From the NCBI GenBank assembly GCA_022712945.1, contig JAFLJP010000053.1:24040-88039 (forward strand): a DNA stretch of 64,000 nt, in the 5' to 3' direction. Of the stretch, positions 29,335 through 41,687 are shown piece by piece. The notes beneath the pieces are model-generated. The model did no database searches. It was not told the origin of the DNA and was given only the letters and a program-made list of their open reading frames with translations. The number at the start of each line of letters is the position of its first letter. Position 1 is the stretch's first letter. The position numbers were made by a program, and so were the translations under genes. The stretch comes from Gammaproteobacteria bacterium (GTDB lineage: Bacteria; Pseudomonadota; Gammaproteobacteria; RBG-16-57-12).

Positions 29335-29464
29335 GTAACTATTCAGCGTGTTTAGATTTTGCCTCAAATCGAGGCATTTTTGCACGGAAAGAGGGGATAT
29401 GTGACCGATTAAGTACGAAAATAACGAAGAGTTGAGGCAAAAAATGAATACGCGGAGCAGTTAC
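29335..29464. mobile_element. IS66-like MITE (130 bp) with perfect 8-bp target duplication
   Basis: 33-bp imperfect TIRs (26/33) starting GTAACT; flanked by GAATAGCT at 29327-29334 and 29465-29472. Confidence 0.75.
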
Positions 29465-29527
29465 GAATAGCTTTATAAAACGCCTCCTTTAGATATAATA
29501 GCGAGCAAAATAATCAGGAGATGAGTT

Positions 29528-30085
29528 ATGGTCAGTCTGGAAACCCCAGTGTGTGAATTTGGCAAACCGGCAATTGATTTTTCACTACCCAGTGTCGATG
29601 GAAAAACCTGGAGTCTAGCAGAGTGTGCTGGCCCCAATGGATTGCTGGTGATGTTTATCTGTAACCATTGCCCCTACGTGAAGTCGATTCGTGAGCGTAT
29701 TGTGCGTGATACTAATGAATTGAAGGCGATGGGGGTGAATTCGGTGGCGATTATGTCGAATGATCCCTCTCTGAATGATGAAGACTCTTTTGAGAATATG
29801 AAAAAGATCTCAGACGAGTTTGGTTTTAGTTTCCCCTATCTGTTTGATGAGAGTCAGGCAGTTGCTAAAGCGTATGGTGCGGTTTGCACACCGGATTTTT
29901 TCGGTTATAACGGCAAGCTTGAGCTGCAATACCGTGGTAGATTGGATGCTAGTCGCAAAGAGACGGCTGAAGATGGGGTGCGTCGTGATCTGTTTTTAGG
30001 GATGAAGGAAGTGGCTGAAACAGGCAGTGGCCCAACAGAACAAATCCCCAGTATGGGCTGCTCAATTAAGTGGAAAAGTGAGTAA
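29528..30085 (+). CDS. Thioredoxin-fold/AhpC-TSA-type redoxin family protein
   Basis: DFSLPSVDGKTWSLAE; MFICNHCPYVKSIRERI; FPYLFDESQAVAKAYGAVCTPDFF. Confidence 0.85.
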   Translation: MVSLETPVCEFGKPAIDFSLPSVDGKTWSLAECAGPNGLLVMFICNHCPYVKSIRERIVRDTNELKAMGVNSVAIMSNDPSLNDEDSFENMKKISDEFGFSFPYLFDESQAVAKAYGAVCTPDFFGYNGKLELQYRGRLDASRKETAEDGVRRDLFLGMKEVAETGSGPTEQIPSMGCSIKWKSE

Positions 30086-30401
30086 AAAACGCCCGGTATC
30101 CATAAGCATTTTTGTTTTATGGTTACGCTAAGTTGTTGATTTAATTTGTTTCTGTGATTCCTTGAGGGCTTTCGGCCTTGCTCAAAGCGCACTTTTGTTG
30201 GAGAATCGGTGCTCAAAATTTGCTTAAGGCGGCAATTGCGATGTCAATTTGCGCCTTGGTTAGTTAGTAGATCAGGTGTTGACGGGCTGCGGTTCTCCAC
30301 TTCGTCGGTAAAAATTCATAGGTTGGGAGTAGGTCACCAAGCAGTGGCAGCTCCTGATTGGTCGTAGACTTTTTTCACTAAAACCTTTTAGGGAGGCTTT
30401 A

Positions 30402-32390
30402 ATGCCATCACGTAGAGAATTAGCCAATGCCATCCGTGCGTTAAGTATGGATGCTGTTCAAAAAGCAAATTCGGGTCACCCTGGTGCACCGATGGGTATG
30501 GCGGATATCGCTGAAGTATTGTGGAACAGCCACATGAAATTCAACCCGACAAATGCAAAGTGGGCAGATCGCGACCGTTTCGTACTTTCGAATGGTCATG
30601 GCTCCATGTTGATCTACTCTCTATTGCACCTGTCAGGTTTCAATCTCAGCATGGATGACATCAAGAGCTTCCGTCAGCTGCATGCTAAAACAGCAGGTCA
30701 CCCTGAGTATGGTTATGCGGACGGCATTGAGACCACCACCGGCCCTCTGGGTCAAGGCATTACCAACGCGGTGGGTATGGCGATTGCTGAGCGCACTTTG
30801 GCGGCGCAATTCAATAAGCCGGGTCACGATATTGTTGATCATCATACTTACGCCTTCATGGGCGATGGTTGTTTGATGGAAGGGCTGTCACACGAATCGT
30901 GTGCGATGGCTGGTACTCTGGGTCTTGGCAAGTTGATCGCATTCTGGGATGACAATGATATTTCTATTGATGGTCACATTGGTGACTGGATGGAGAAAGG
31001 CGTTCCTGGTCGTTTCAAATCATATGACTGGCATGTTATTGCTGATGTTGATGGTCATGATCCCGAGGCGATCAATGCCGCGATTGTTGAGGCGAAGTCG
31101 GTAACAGATAAGCCAACGCTGATCTGTACTCGTACCATCATCGGTTTTGGTTCACCCAATATGAGCGGTTCGCATGACTGCCACGGTGCCGCATTGGGCC
31201 ACGATGAAATTGCTCTGGTTCGTAAGGAATTGGGCTGGACAGCTGAGCCATTTGAAATTCCATCAGATGTCTATGCCGGTTGGGATCACAAAGAGCAAGG
31301 TGCTACTGATGAAGCAGCCTGGAATAGCAAGTTTGATGCGTATAAAGCAGCATTCCCAGCTGAAGCGGCAGAGTTTGTCCGCCGCATGTCAGGCGAACTT
31401 CCAGCCAACTTTGAAGTTGAAATGGATAATTTCATTGCTAAGACCCAGGCTGATATGCCTAACATTGCATCACGCAAAGCGTCACAAAATGCAATTGAAG
31501 CGATGGGCCCACTGTTACCAGAGATGTTTGGTGGTTCTGCCGATTTGACCGGCTCTAACCTGACCAACTGGTCTGGTACCGTCAAGGTGACACCAGAAAA
31601 TGCAGACGGTAACTACCTCTCATGGGGGGTGCGCGAATTTGGTATGGCACACATGATGAACGGTATGGTTCTTCATGGTGGTTTCAAAGTTTATGGCGCA
31701 ACTTTCTTCATGTTTATGGAGTTTATGCGTAATGCCCTGCGTATGTCGGCACTGATGAAAATTGGTACGATCTACGTTTATACCCACGACTCAATTGGTC
31801 TGGGCGAAGATGGCCCGACTCACCAGCCGGTTGAGCAGTTGGCCACAATGCGTGTCATTCCTGGTTTCCAGACCTGGCGTGGTTGTGATGCCATCGAGTC
31901 AGCAGTTTCCTGGAAAGTGGCGATGATGCGTGGTAATGCACCAACTGCATTGGTCTTCTCGCGTCAAACCCTGACCCCGATGCCGCGTACTGCAGAGCAA
32001 GTAGCAAACATCGAAAAGGGTGGCTACGTATTGAAAAACTGTGCAGGTACACCTGATATTATCTTTATCTCCACGGGTTCCGAGGTTGGTTTAGCGGTTG
32101 ATGCAGCAGAGGCGATGGATGCCAATGTACGTGTTGTTTCGATGCCTTCAACCTGTGCCTATGATGCACAAGATCAAGCCTATAAAGATTCGGTATTGAT
32201 TCCGGGTGTTAAGCGCGTAGCGATTGAGGCCGGTGTTGACCAGTCCTGGTACAAATATGTTGGCCTGGATGGTGGTGTGGTTTGTATGTCGACCTTTGGT
32301 GAGTCTGCACCCGCTGGCGAACTGTTCAAGCAGTTTGGCTTCACCGTTGAGAATGTTGTGGCAACGGCAAATAAAGTTTTGGGCAAGTAA
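30402..32390 (+). CDS. tkt: Transketolase
   Basis: [57 protein letters not shown]. Confidence 0.97.
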   Translation: MPSRRELANAIRALSMDAVQKANSGHPGAPMGMADIAEVLWNSHMKFNPTNAKWADRDRFVLSNGHGSMLIYSLLHLSGFNLSMDDIKSFRQLHAKTAGHPEYGYADGIETTTGPLGQGITNAVGMAIAERTLAAQFNKPGHDIVDHHTYAFMGDGCLMEGLSHESCAMAGTLGLGKLIAFWDDNDISIDGHIGDWMEKGVPGRFKSYDWHVIADVDGHDPEAINAAIVEAKSVTDKPTLICTRTIIGFGSPNMSGSHDCHGAALGHDEIALVRKELGWTAEPFEIPSDVYAGWDHKEQGATDEAAWNSKFDAYKAAFPAEAAEFVRRMSGELPANFEVEMDNFIAKTQADMPNIASRKASQNAIEAMGPLLPEMFGGSADLTGSNLTNWSGTVKVTPENADGNYLSWGVREFGMAHMMNGMVLHGGFKVYGATFFMFMEFMRNALRMSALMKIGTIYVYTHDSIGLGEDGPTHQPVEQLATMRVIPGFQTWRGCDAIESAVSWKVAMMRGNAPTALVFSRQTLTPMPRTAEQVANIEKGGYVLKNCAGTPDIIFISTGSEVGLAVDAAEAMDANVRVVSMPSTCAYDAQDQAYKDSVLIPGVKRVAIEAGVDQSWYKYVGLDGGVVCMSTFGESAPAGELFKQFGFTVENVVATANKVLGK

Positions 32391-32402
32391 TTATTATAAA
32401 GT

Positions 32403-32423
32403 CAGACCTGCACGACAGGTCTG
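32403..32423. terminator. Intergenic hairpin between tkt and gap (attenuator/processing candidate)
   Basis: Perfect 8-bp stem CAGACCTG-CACGA-CAGGTCTG followed shortly by ATTTTT. Confidence 0.45.
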
Positions 32424-32441
32424 GTGATTTTTAGGAGCTAA

Positions 32442-33449
<1,008 letters not shown>

Positions 33450-33577
33450 CGTTTGTTAGTTTGAAGTAGGGCGTGGGGGGCGATCAATCTCCATGCCCTG
33501 CCACTGCTTTAGTCGAGAGGGATTTGTTGAGGTGCTAAACATCACCAAATTTCTTTTAAATAAATAATCGTAGAGAG

Positions 33578-34762
33578 ATGCCCATGTCTGTAATTAAAAT
33601 GACTGATCTTGACCTGTCTGGTAAGCGTGTACTGATTCGCCAAGACCTGAATGTGCCGGTAAAGAATGGCAAAGTAACGTCAGATGCGCGTATTCGTGCT
33701 TCACTACCGACGATTCAAAAAGCATTGGCAGCGGGCGCTGCGGTCATGATTATGTCTCACCTGGGTCGCCCGACTGAAGGTGAGTATGCTGAAGAGTTTT
33801 CTTTGGCTCCGGTTGCAGAGCACATGAGTGGCCTGTTGGGTAAAGAGATTAAAATAGTTAAGGACTACCTGGGTGGTGTTGAGATTGCCGCAGGTGAAGT
33901 CGCGATTTTGGAAAATGTACGCTTCAACAATGGCGAGAAGAAGAATGACGATGCACTGGCCAAGCAGTATGCTGCACTGTGTGATGTGTTTGTGATGGAT
34001 GCGTTTGGCACCGCACATCGTGCACAAGGCTCTACTCACGGAGTTGCCAAGTTTGCCCCCATCGCATGTGCTGGCCCACTGTTGGCGGGTGAGCTGGACG
34101 CACTAGGCAAAGCACTGGATAATCCAGCACGCCCAATGGTTGCGATTGTCGGTGGTTCCAAAGTGTCTACCAAACTGACGGTGCTTGAGTCACTTTCTCA
34201 GGTTGTCGATCAGTTGATCGTTGGTGGTGGTATCGCGAATACCTTCATTGCGGCGGCAGGCCACAATGTTGGCAAGTCACTGTATGAAGCGGACTTGATC
34301 GGTACTTGTGAAAAACTGACTGCAGATGCTAAGGCTCGCGGTGGTGATATTCCGGTTCCGACGGACGTAGTGTGTGCAAAAGAGTTTGCAGAATCAGCCG
34401 CAGCAACGCTGATGCCGGCAACGGATGTGGCTGATGATGATATGATTTTTGATATTGGCCCCGATAGTGCAGCGGCATTAGCAGAAGTGATCAAGTCGGC
34501 AGGTACTATTGTATGGAATGGCCCGGTTGGCGTATTTGAGTTTGACCAGTTTGGTGAAGGCACCAAGGCGATTGCGATGGCGATTGCCGAATCTCCCGCA
34601 TTCTCAATTGCCGGTGGTGGTGATACCCTGGCAGCAGTTGATAAGTACGGCATTGCTGATAAAATATCTTATATCTCCACTGGTGGCGGTGCTTTCCTGG
34701 AATTCTTGGAAGGTAAAAAACTGCCAGCAGTTGTTGTTTTAGAAGAACGCGCAAACGGCTAA
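33578..34762 (+). CDS. pgk: Phosphoglycerate kinase
   Basis: [42 protein letters not shown]. Confidence 0.97.
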   Translation: MPMSVIKMTDLDLSGKRVLIRQDLNVPVKNGKVTSDARIRASLPTIQKALAAGAAVMIMSHLGRPTEGEYAEEFSLAPVAEHMSGLLGKEIKIVKDYLGGVEIAAGEVAILENVRFNNGEKKNDDALAKQYAALCDVFVMDAFGTAHRAQGSTHGVAKFAPIACAGPLLAGELDALGKALDNPARPMVAIVGGSKVSTKLTVLESLSQVVDQLIVGGGIANTFIAAAGHNVGKSLYEADLIGTCEKLTADAKARGGDIPVPTDVVCAKEFAESAAATLMPATDVADDDMIFDIGPDSAAALAEVIKSAGTIVWNGPVGVFEFDQFGEGTKAIAMAIAESPAFSIAGGGDTLAAVDKYGIADKISYISTGGGAFLEFLEGKKLPAVVVLEERANG

Positions 34763-34838
34763 GTAAAGATAAAACATGGCCCCCTCATGATCGGGGGTCT
34801 GTACGTTATATAAACGATAGACTCTTGGAGCTCTACAC

Positions 34839-36287
34839 TTGTTAAGAAGAACAAAGATCGTTGCGACGCTTGGTCCTGCCACAGATGACCCCAAAATGAT
34901 TGATAAAATCATTGAAGCCGGTGTCGATGTGGTTCGCCTCAATTTTTCACACGGCACACCAGAAGAACATCGTGAGCGCGCAGAACGTGTTCGCAATCGG
35001 GCTCGGGCGCACGGTCGTCAAGTGGGTGTGCTTGCCGATCTGCAAGGCCCCAAAATTCGTATTGAACGCTTTCGTGACGGCAAGATTTTTTTAAATGAAG
35101 GCGACAGTTTTGTTTTGGACGGTGCGCTAGGAAGCGATGATGGTGACCAGGAACGTGTTGGTATCGCCTACAAAGAGTTGGTTAACGATGTTAAACGTGG
35201 TGATACTCTGCTGCTTGACGATGGTCGCCTGGTTTTTTGGGTTGACGAGGTGACGGATGCCGAAGTTCGCTGCCAGGTGAAAATGGGTGGTTATCTCTCT
35301 GATCGCAAAGGTATCAATTTGCAGGGTGGTGGCTTGTCTGCCTCCGCATTGACCGATAAAGACAAAGAAGATATTAAAACCGCCGCATCAATTCAGGCAG
35401 ATTATCTGGCCGTCTCATTTCCTCGTTGTGGCGAGGATATGGAGTATGCACGCAAGCTGTTTCGTGAAGCCGGTGGCCACGGTGCGTTGGTTGCCAAGAT
35501 AGAACGTGCGGAAGCCATTCTGCCAGGCGTGATTGAAGGAATTGTTGCTGCTTCTGATGTGATTATGGTGGCGCGTGGTGATCTGGGTGTTGAGATTGGT
35601 GATGCGGCTCTGCCGCCAGTGCAGAAGGCGCTGATCAAGCAAGCACGCTCAATGAATAAAGTGGTCATTACTGCGACTCAAATGATGGAGTCGATGATTG
35701 AAAACCATATTCCGACGCGGGCCGAAGTGTTCGATGTCGCTAATGCGGTGTTTGATGGAACAGATGCGGTGATGCTGTCGGCAGAAACAGCGGCTGGGAA
35801 ATTCCCCCACCTTGCGATTGCGGCAATGGATCGTATTTGTCGTGAGGCAGAAAAACAGAGTTCGGTTAAAGAGTCCGACCACCGTATCAATACCAAATTT
35901 AAGAGTATCGATGAAGCGATTGCACTTTCAACCATGTATGCAGCCAATCACTTGGGTGTAAAGGCAATTGCCGCGCTGACTGAGTCTGGCTCTACGCCGT
36001 TATGGATGTCACGTATTAGTTCCGGTATTCCCATCTATGCGATGACCTCAAAGGTAGAAACTCGCCGCAAAGTGACGCTCTATCGCGGTGTTTACCCGGT
36101 TAGCTTTGAAACCGATAAACGTGACCATGCAGCGGTTAATTTGGATGCGGTTGAAGAGTTACGACGCCGTGGTGCAGTTCGCAATGGTGATCTTGTTATC
36201 TTGACCAAGGGTGACATGATGGGCGTATTGGGTGGTACTAATGCCATGAAGATCGTCAAGGTTGGCGAAATGGTTGACCCAGAATAA
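34839..36287 (+). CDS. pyk: Pyruvate kinase
   Basis: RRTKIVATLGPATDDPKMI; VARGDLGVEI; ATQMMESMIENHIPTRAEVFDVANAVFDGTDAVMLSAETAAGK. Confidence 0.97.
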   Translation: MLRRTKIVATLGPATDDPKMIDKIIEAGVDVVRLNFSHGTPEEHRERAERVRNRARAHGRQVGVLADLQGPKIRIERFRDGKIFLNEGDSFVLDGALGSDDGDQERVGIAYKELVNDVKRGDTLLLDDGRLVFWVDEVTDAEVRCQVKMGGYLSDRKGINLQGGGLSASALTDKDKEDIKTAASIQADYLAVSFPRCGEDMEYARKLFREAGGHGALVAKIERAEAILPGVIEGIVAASDVIMVARGDLGVEIGDAALPPVQKALIKQARSMNKVVITATQMMESMIENHIPTRAEVFDVANAVFDGTDAVMLSAETAAGKFPHLAIAAMDRICREAEKQSSVKESDHRINTKFKSIDEAIALSTMYAANHLGVKAIAALTESGSTPLWMSRISSGIPIYAMTSKVETRRKVTLYRGVYPVSFETDKRDHAAVNLDAVEELRRRGAVRNGDLVILTKGDMMGVLGGTNAMKIVKVGEMVDPE

Positions 36288-36295
36288 ATATTTCT

Positions 36296-36317
36296 GGTGT
36301 GAGTTTTTTCTCACACC
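36296..36317. terminator. Intergenic hairpin between pyk and fba
   Basis: GGTGTGAG-TTTTTT-CTCACACC perfect 8-bp stem; no following U tract, so termination is uncertain. Confidence 0.4.
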
Positions 36318-36364
36318 AAAACAAGTAGCATATACGTATTACTTAATTAATTGAGGAGATAATA

Positions 36365-37405
36365 ATGGCTCTTATTTCAATGCGCCAATTGCTGGATCAT
36401 GCCGCTGAAAACAGTTATGGCTTGCCCGCTTTCAATGTAAACAACATGGAGCAAGTGCATGCGATTATGCAGGCAGCCGATGCGGTTAATGCCCCGGTCA
36501 TTATGCAGGGATCTGCTGGTGCGCGTTCATATGCAGGCGAACCGTTCCTGCGTCACTTGATCATAGCGGCAACTGAAATGTACCCTCACATTCCTGTTTG
36601 TATGCACCAGGATCACGGTGCCTCTCCTGATATTTGCTTCCGCTCTATCCAGTCTGGTTTTACTTCGGTCATGATGGATGGCTCTCTGGAAGCTGATGGC
36701 AAAACGCCTTCATCTTTCGAATACAATGTTGACGTCACCAAAAAAGTCTCTGAGCTAGCCCACGCCTGCGGTGTTTCTGTTGAGGGTGAGTTGGGTTGCC
36801 TAGGTTCACTGGAAACGGGTGAAATGGGTGAAGAAGATGGCCACGGTGCTGAAGGCAAGTTGGACCTGGATATGTTGCTGACTGACCCCCTGGAAGCAAA
36901 AGAGTTTGTTGAGCAGACCGGTTGTGATGCACTGGCTATTGCTATCGGTACTTCACACGGTGCTTACAAGTTCTCAAGCAAGCCGACGGGTGAGGTGCTG
37001 CGTATCGACCGTATTGCTGAAATTCATGCGGTTATTCCGAACACTCACCTGGTTATGCACGGCTCTTCTTCTGTGCCACAGGAGTGGTTGGAAATTATCA
37101 ACCAATATGGCGGTGAGATGGCGCAAACTTATGGCGTACCCGTTGAAGAGATCATTGAAGGGATCAAGTCGGGCGTGCGTAAAGTTAATATCGATACTGA
37201 TTTGCGTATGGCATCTACCGGTGCGATTCGTCGCCATCTGGAAGAGAACAAGTCTAACTTCGATCCACGCAAGGCATTAAAAGCATCGACAGCCGCAATG
37301 TCTCAAATCTGTAAAGACCGCTATGAAGCGTTTGGTGCAGCAGGCCATGCAGCAAAAATAACGGCTAAGTCTCTTGAGACGATGATCGATTTTTACGCTA
37401 AATAA
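36365..37405 (+). CDS. fba: Class II fructose-bisphosphate aldolase
   Basis: [61 protein letters not shown]. Confidence 0.96.
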   Translation: MALISMRQLLDHAAENSYGLPAFNVNNMEQVHAIMQAADAVNAPVIMQGSAGARSYAGEPFLRHLIIAATEMYPHIPVCMHQDHGASPDICFRSIQSGFTSVMMDGSLEADGKTPSSFEYNVDVTKKVSELAHACGVSVEGELGCLGSLETGEMGEEDGHGAEGKLDLDMLLTDPLEAKEFVEQTGCDALAIAIGTSHGAYKFSSKPTGEVLRIDRIAEIHAVIPNTHLVMHGSSSVPQEWLEIINQYGGEMAQTYGVPVEEIIEGIKSGVRKVNIDTDLRMASTGAIRRHLEENKSNFDPRKALKASTAAMSQICKDRYEAFGAAGHAAKITAKSLETMIDFYAK

Positions 37406-37422
37406 ATCGTTAATCGGCTCCA

Positions 37423-37453
37423 TAAAAAGGCTGCTTTTTTGCAGCCTTTTTTT
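37423..37453 (+). terminator. Intrinsic terminator after fba
   Basis: AAAAAGGCTGCTTTTTTGCAGCCTTTTTTT. Confidence 0.85.
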
Positions 37454-37464
37454 ATGCCTGCAAC

Positions 37465-37549
37465 GTAACTATTCAGCACAGTAGAAAATAAGTATGTAGC
37501 TGTTTTTAATGCGGAAATGGTGGGTTTCAGGGGTGAGCTGAATAGTTAC
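37465..37549. mobile_element. IS66-like MITE remnant (85 bp)
   Basis: 13-bp perfect TIRs GTAACTATTCAGC...GCTGAATAGTTAC; flanks CCTGCAAC / CCTGAAAC (7/8 match). Confidence 0.65.
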
Positions 37550-37620
37550 CCTGAAACATTGTGTGGAGTGTAGGTTAAGTGCAACGGTGCCAGGGAGGCA
37601 CCGTTATTCTGGAGAGTCGT

Positions 37621-38115
37621 TTAGTGGGAACCCAGGCTTTTAACTTGGCTTTGGGTATTACTGCGTTGTTCAACGATCCCAATTGATGGGTTGGCTGATT
37701 GCTCGGCACGAATAACCTCATCGGCATAACCGGATTGGTCTAAAAGGTCTTGAATCGTAATATTGCCAAGGTAATGCGACACCTTGCGGCTGAGTTCATC
37801 CCAGAGCAGGTGGCTGAGGTCGTTAACATTTTTATTGCTGTTGTTCAGGGCGTTGGCGTCATCATCCACCGCTTCCAGTACTTGTGCAATCGTGATTTCC
37901 TGTGGTGGGCGTGCTAGACGATAGCCTCCCCCAGGACCTCGGGTACCATGAACAAGCTCATGTTTTCGTAGTCGGGCGAATAACTGTTCCATGTAAGACA
38001 TGGAGATCTCTTTGCTAACCGATATATTGTTAAGTGTTGTTGGCCCAAAAGGTGCCTTCAGTACCAGATCCATAATGGCGGTAACTGCGTATCGTCCTTT
38101 TTTAGACAGTTTCAT
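37621..38115 (-). CDS. Rrf2-family (IscR-like) transcriptional regulator without cysteines
   Basis: MKLSKKGRYAVTAIMDLVL; SMSYMEQLFARLRKHELVHGTRGPGGGYRLAR; no Cys in the 164-aa sequence. Confidence 0.9.
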   Translation of the reverse strand: MKLSKKGRYAVTAIMDLVLKAPFGPTTLNNISVSKEISMSYMEQLFARLRKHELVHGTRGPGGGYRLARPPQEITIAQVLEAVDDDANALNNSNKNVNDLSHLLWDELSRKVSHYLGNITIQDLLDQSGYADEVIRAEQSANPSIGIVEQRSNTQSQVKSLGSH

Positions 38116-38184
38116 GACTTCCTCCCATGTTTCTTATGTGTCCCTCCGTTGTTAGCAAGGGTTGTGTTTCTCTGCTTATTATAC

Positions 38185-38200
38185 AACTAATTTTTTAGTT
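38185..38200. promoter_or_regulatory. Candidate operator palindrome upstream of the Rrf2 gene
   Basis: AACTAA-TTTT-TTAGTT, ~70 bp upstream of the start codon. Confidence 0.35.
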
Positions 38201-38340
38201 ACAATTATGTTTATCATGAAAGGGGGGCACTAGACAATCTCATATTTACGGTGATTGTGTTGGTGCTTTTGTTTTGTGGTCCATGTCACGCTTTTCATGG
38301 GAAAATACGGGGAGTTACGCTGTTTTATTCGTGTTCCTAG

Positions 38341-38457
38341 GAGCCTGTCCGAGAACAGACTGACCTACTGCGAGCAAGCCATTTTGGCCAGATTTTCCGA
38401 AAAAATCTGACTCAAAATGGCTTTCTCTCGCTACGACTCCCCAAGTCCGACAGCCTG
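38341..38457. mobile_element. 117-bp palindromic MITE-like element flanked by CTAG
   Basis: Ends GAGCCTGTCCGA / TCCGACAGCCTG (9/12 as TIR); internal long hairpin 38370-38431; CTAG at 38337-38340 and 38458-38461. Confidence 0.6.
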
Positions 38458-38638
38458 CTAGCTGATTCCTTTTTCTGATCATTTTAAATGCAATAACTTT
38501 AAGTCTATGAGGCCATCAGTTGTTGACGTTTTTTATAAAAACCGACAACTTGGTGAGTGAAGCCGCTTATCAAGGGTGCCCTGCTCAGGCTATACTAGGC
38601 AACAATTTTTAATCGAACAGACAATAAGGGTAGCGATT

Positions 38639-39574
38639 GTGAGTGATGACTCCAGCTCAGTCACCAAACCGAGACATGATGTAAAGACCTTCCAGGGCCT
38701 CATTTTCGCCTTGCAAGAGTATTGGGCGGCCCAGGGTTGTGCCGTGTTGCAGCCATTGGATATGGAGGTGGGCGCAGGCACATTTCACCCCGCTACCTTC
38801 TTACGCGCGATCGGCCCCGAGCCGTGGGCTGCCGCCTATGTTCAGCCCTCACGCCGGCCCACCGATGGCCGCTACGGTGAAAACCCCAATCGACTACAAC
38901 ACTACTATCAGTTTCAGGTGGTGATTAAACCCTCTCCATTGAATATTCAGGAACTCTACCTGGACTCTCTGCGGATGTGCGGAATTGACCCGCTGGAGCA
39001 TGATATCCGTTTTGTTGAAGATAACTGGGAGTCCCCCACACTGGGTGCCTGGGGGCTCGGCTGGGAGGTTTGGCTGAATGGTATGGAGGTGACACAGTTT
39101 ACCTACTTCCAACAGGTGGGTGCACTGGAGTGCAAGCCAGTGACGGGTGAGATCACCTATGGTCTGGAGCGCATTGCAATGTACCTGCAAGGGGTTGAAA
39201 GCATTTATGATCTGGTCTGGGCGAACGGTCCCCAGGGGAAAATAAGCTACGGCGATGTGTTTCACCAGAATGAAGTGGAAGCCTCCGCCTACAACTTTGA
39301 ACATGCGGATGTTACCGCGCTGTTTACGCAGTTTGATCACTACGAAGCAGAGAGTAAAAAACTGATTGAGTTGGGGCTGCCACTGCCCGCTTATGAAATG
39401 GTGCTGAAAGCTTCCCACACCTTTAATCTGCTGGATGCCCGGCATGCTATTTCGGTCACCGAGCGTGCCCGCTTTATTGGCCGGGTCCGGGCGCTCTCTC
39501 GTGCAGTGGCGCAAAGCTACTATGAACGACGAGAAGCACTTGGCTTCCCCATGTGTCAGCAGGAGTCAAAATGA
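38639..39574 (+). CDS. glyQ: Glycyl-tRNA synthetase alpha subunit
   Basis: [50 protein letters not shown] start at 38639 preferred over 38576. Confidence 0.96.
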   Translation: MSDDSSSVTKPRHDVKTFQGLIFALQEYWAAQGCAVLQPLDMEVGAGTFHPATFLRAIGPEPWAAAYVQPSRRPTDGRYGENPNRLQHYYQFQVVIKPSPLNIQELYLDSLRMCGIDPLEHDIRFVEDNWESPTLGAWGLGWEVWLNGMEVTQFTYFQQVGALECKPVTGEITYGLERIAMYLQGVESIYDLVWANGPQGKISYGDVFHQNEVEASAYNFEHADVTALFTQFDHYEAESKKLIELGLPLPAYEMVLKASHTFNLLDARHAISVTERARFIGRVRALSRAVAQSYYERREALGFPMCQQESK

Positions 39575-41676
39575 TGAGTGAAAAGCGTAGCCTGTTGATC
39601 GAAATTGGTACCGAAGAGCTGCCACCCAAAGCGCTGAAGCGACTTTCAGACGCCTTTGGCGCAGGTGTCATTGAAGGCATTCGTGATGCTGACTTGCACT
39701 TTGGTGAGGTTAAACTTTACGCCTCGCCCCGTCGCCTGGCAATTTTGATTCAAAACCTGGATTTGCAACAGCCCGATAAACAAGTAGAGCGCCGGGGGCC
39801 TGCGGTAAAGGCGGCATTTGATGCCGATGGCAAGCCAACCAAAGCGGTGCAGGGGTTTGCCCGAGGTTGTGGGGTCGATGTTGAGCAGCTTAAACAGATC
39901 GATACCCCCAAAGGAGCGTGGCTGGTCTACCGCAGTGAGCAAAAAGGGGAGGCCACCGCCGCCCTGATACCGGGTATTGTCCAATCCTCGCTCGATAAAC
40001 TGCCGATTCCCAAGCGTATGCGCTGGGGTGATTTAGCCACAGAGTTCGTTCGTCCGGTACATTGGGTTGTGCTGCTGCTGGGTGATGAGGTACTCGACGG
40101 TGAGGTGCTGGGTATCAAGGCGGGCCGCGAGACCCGTGGCCACCGCTTCCACAATCCGGGCACCCTGTATATTGGTGAACCAGAAGCCTACGCACCGCTG
40201 CTGGAGACCGAAGGGTATGTGGTGGCTGATTTTGCAGTACGCCGTGAAGCGGTACGTGCACAGATTCTCGCCGCGGCTGCTGAAGTGAAGGGCACCGCGG
40301 TGATTGATGACGCGCTGCTGGATGAAGTGACCTCAATGGTGGAGTGGCCTCGCGCCATTGTCGGTGATTTTGAGACCCGCTTCCTGGCGGTGCCTGCGGA
40401 AGCGCTGATTACCACCATGAAGAGCAATCAAAAATATTTTCACCTAGTGGATGACGCGGGTAAATTGATGCCCCACTTCATCACCATCAGCAATATCGCC
40501 AGCAGTAACCCAGCTGCGGTGAAAGAGGGAAATGAGCGGGTGATTCGCCCGCGTCTGGCCGATGCCGATTTTTTCTGGAGTCAGGATCGTAAACAGCGAC
40601 TGGATAGTCGTCTTGAGAGCCTGCACAGCGTGGTATTTCAAAACAAACTGGGCACTCTTTATGATAAATCACAGCGCATTGAACGTCTGGCCGCAGAGGT
40701 AGCGGCTGAGATGGGTTGTGATACCGGGCAAGCCGCACGTGCTGCACTGCTCTCTAAATGTGACCTGATGACCGATATGGTTGGCGAGTTCCCCGAATTA
40801 CAGGGGATTATGGGGCGTTACTACGCGACTCACGATGGTGAAAATAGTGCGGTTGCGGTGGCGTTGGATGAGCAGTATATGCCGCGCTTTGCCGGCGACC
40901 AGCTACCACAGGGTGGTGTCGGGCAAGCGGTGGCGATTGCCGACAAGCTGGATACACTGGTCGGTATTTTTGCCATCGGCCAGATGCCTACCGGCGATAA
41001 AGACCCCTTTGCTCTGCGCCGCGCTGCACTGGGTGTGCTGCGTATCCTGCTGGAGAAACAGCTGGATATTGATCTGCTGGAGACGCTACGCAAAGCGTGC
41101 ACCACCTTCCGTGCACAAGATGTTACCCGGGATCTTTTCCCAACCACAGAGTCAAGTGATGAGACGGCAGTAGCGGTGTTTGACTTTATGATGGAGCGCC
41201 TGCGGAGTTATTTCCAGGAGAAGGATTATCATATTGATGAGTTTGAAGCGGTGTCTGCTGTCCGCCCTGTTCGACCAAATGACTTCGCGCAGCGCATTGA
41301 AGCGGTGCGCCTATTCCGCACCCTGCCCGAGGCTGAAAGCCTGGCGGCTGCCAATAAACGTATTCATAATATTTTGAAAAAGGTGAAGGGAGAGCTGTCC
41401 GAAAAACTGGACAGAACACTACTGGTTGATGCCGAAGAGCGGGCGCTGGCCGATGCGGTTGAAGGGTTGAGTGATGAGGTTAATCGGCTGTTTGACCAGC
41501 GTCGTTACCAGGAGGCACTGAGCCGCTTGGCCAGCCTGCGCGAGCCGGTGGATAACTTCTTCGACCACGTGATGGTGATGGCCGACGATAAGGTGTTACG
41601 CCACAATCGTTTGGCACTACTGCATCATCTGCAAACGCTGTTTTTACGGGTGGCTGACTTGTCACGCTTGCAATAG
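39571..41676 (+). CDS. glyS: Glycyl-tRNA synthetase beta subunit
   Basis: [22 protein letters not shown]; overlaps glyQ stop (ATGATGA). Confidence 0.95.
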   Translation: MMSEKRSLLIEIGTEELPPKALKRLSDAFGAGVIEGIRDADLHFGEVKLYASPRRLAILIQNLDLQQPDKQVERRGPAVKAAFDADGKPTKAVQGFARGCGVDVEQLKQIDTPKGAWLVYRSEQKGEATAALIPGIVQSSLDKLPIPKRMRWGDLATEFVRPVHWVVLLLGDEVLDGEVLGIKAGRETRGHRFHNPGTLYIGEPEAYAPLLETEGYVVADFAVRREAVRAQILAAAAEVKGTAVIDDALLDEVTSMVEWPRAIVGDFETRFLAVPAEALITTMKSNQKYFHLVDDAGKLMPHFITISNIASSNPAAVKEGNERVIRPRLADADFFWSQDRKQRLDSRLESLHSVVFQNKLGTLYDKSQRIERLAAEVAAEMGCDTGQAARAALLSKCDLMTDMVGEFPELQGIMGRYYATHDGENSAVAVALDEQYMPRFAGDQLPQGGVGQAVAIADKLDTLVGIFAIGQMPTGDKDPFALRRAALGVLRILLEKQLDIDLLETLRKACTTFRAQDVTRDLFPTTESSDETAVAVFDFMMERLRSYFQEKDYHIDEFEAVSAVRPVRPNDFAQRIEAVRLFRTLPEAESLAAANKRIHNILKKVKGELSEKLDRTLLVDAEERALADAVEGLSDEVNRLFDQRRYQEALSRLASLREPVDNFFDHVMVMADDKVLRHNRLALLHHLQTLFLRVADLSRLQ

Positions 41677-41687
41677 GGCTTTCGACG

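Noticed and set aside
34210-34653. 147-aa minus-strand ORF inside pgk
   Set aside because: Antisense to pgk with low-complexity Ala/Ser composition typical of shadow ORFs
38894-39514. 206-aa minus-strand ORF opposite glyQ
   Set aside because: Antisense to conserved glyQ; no domain signature
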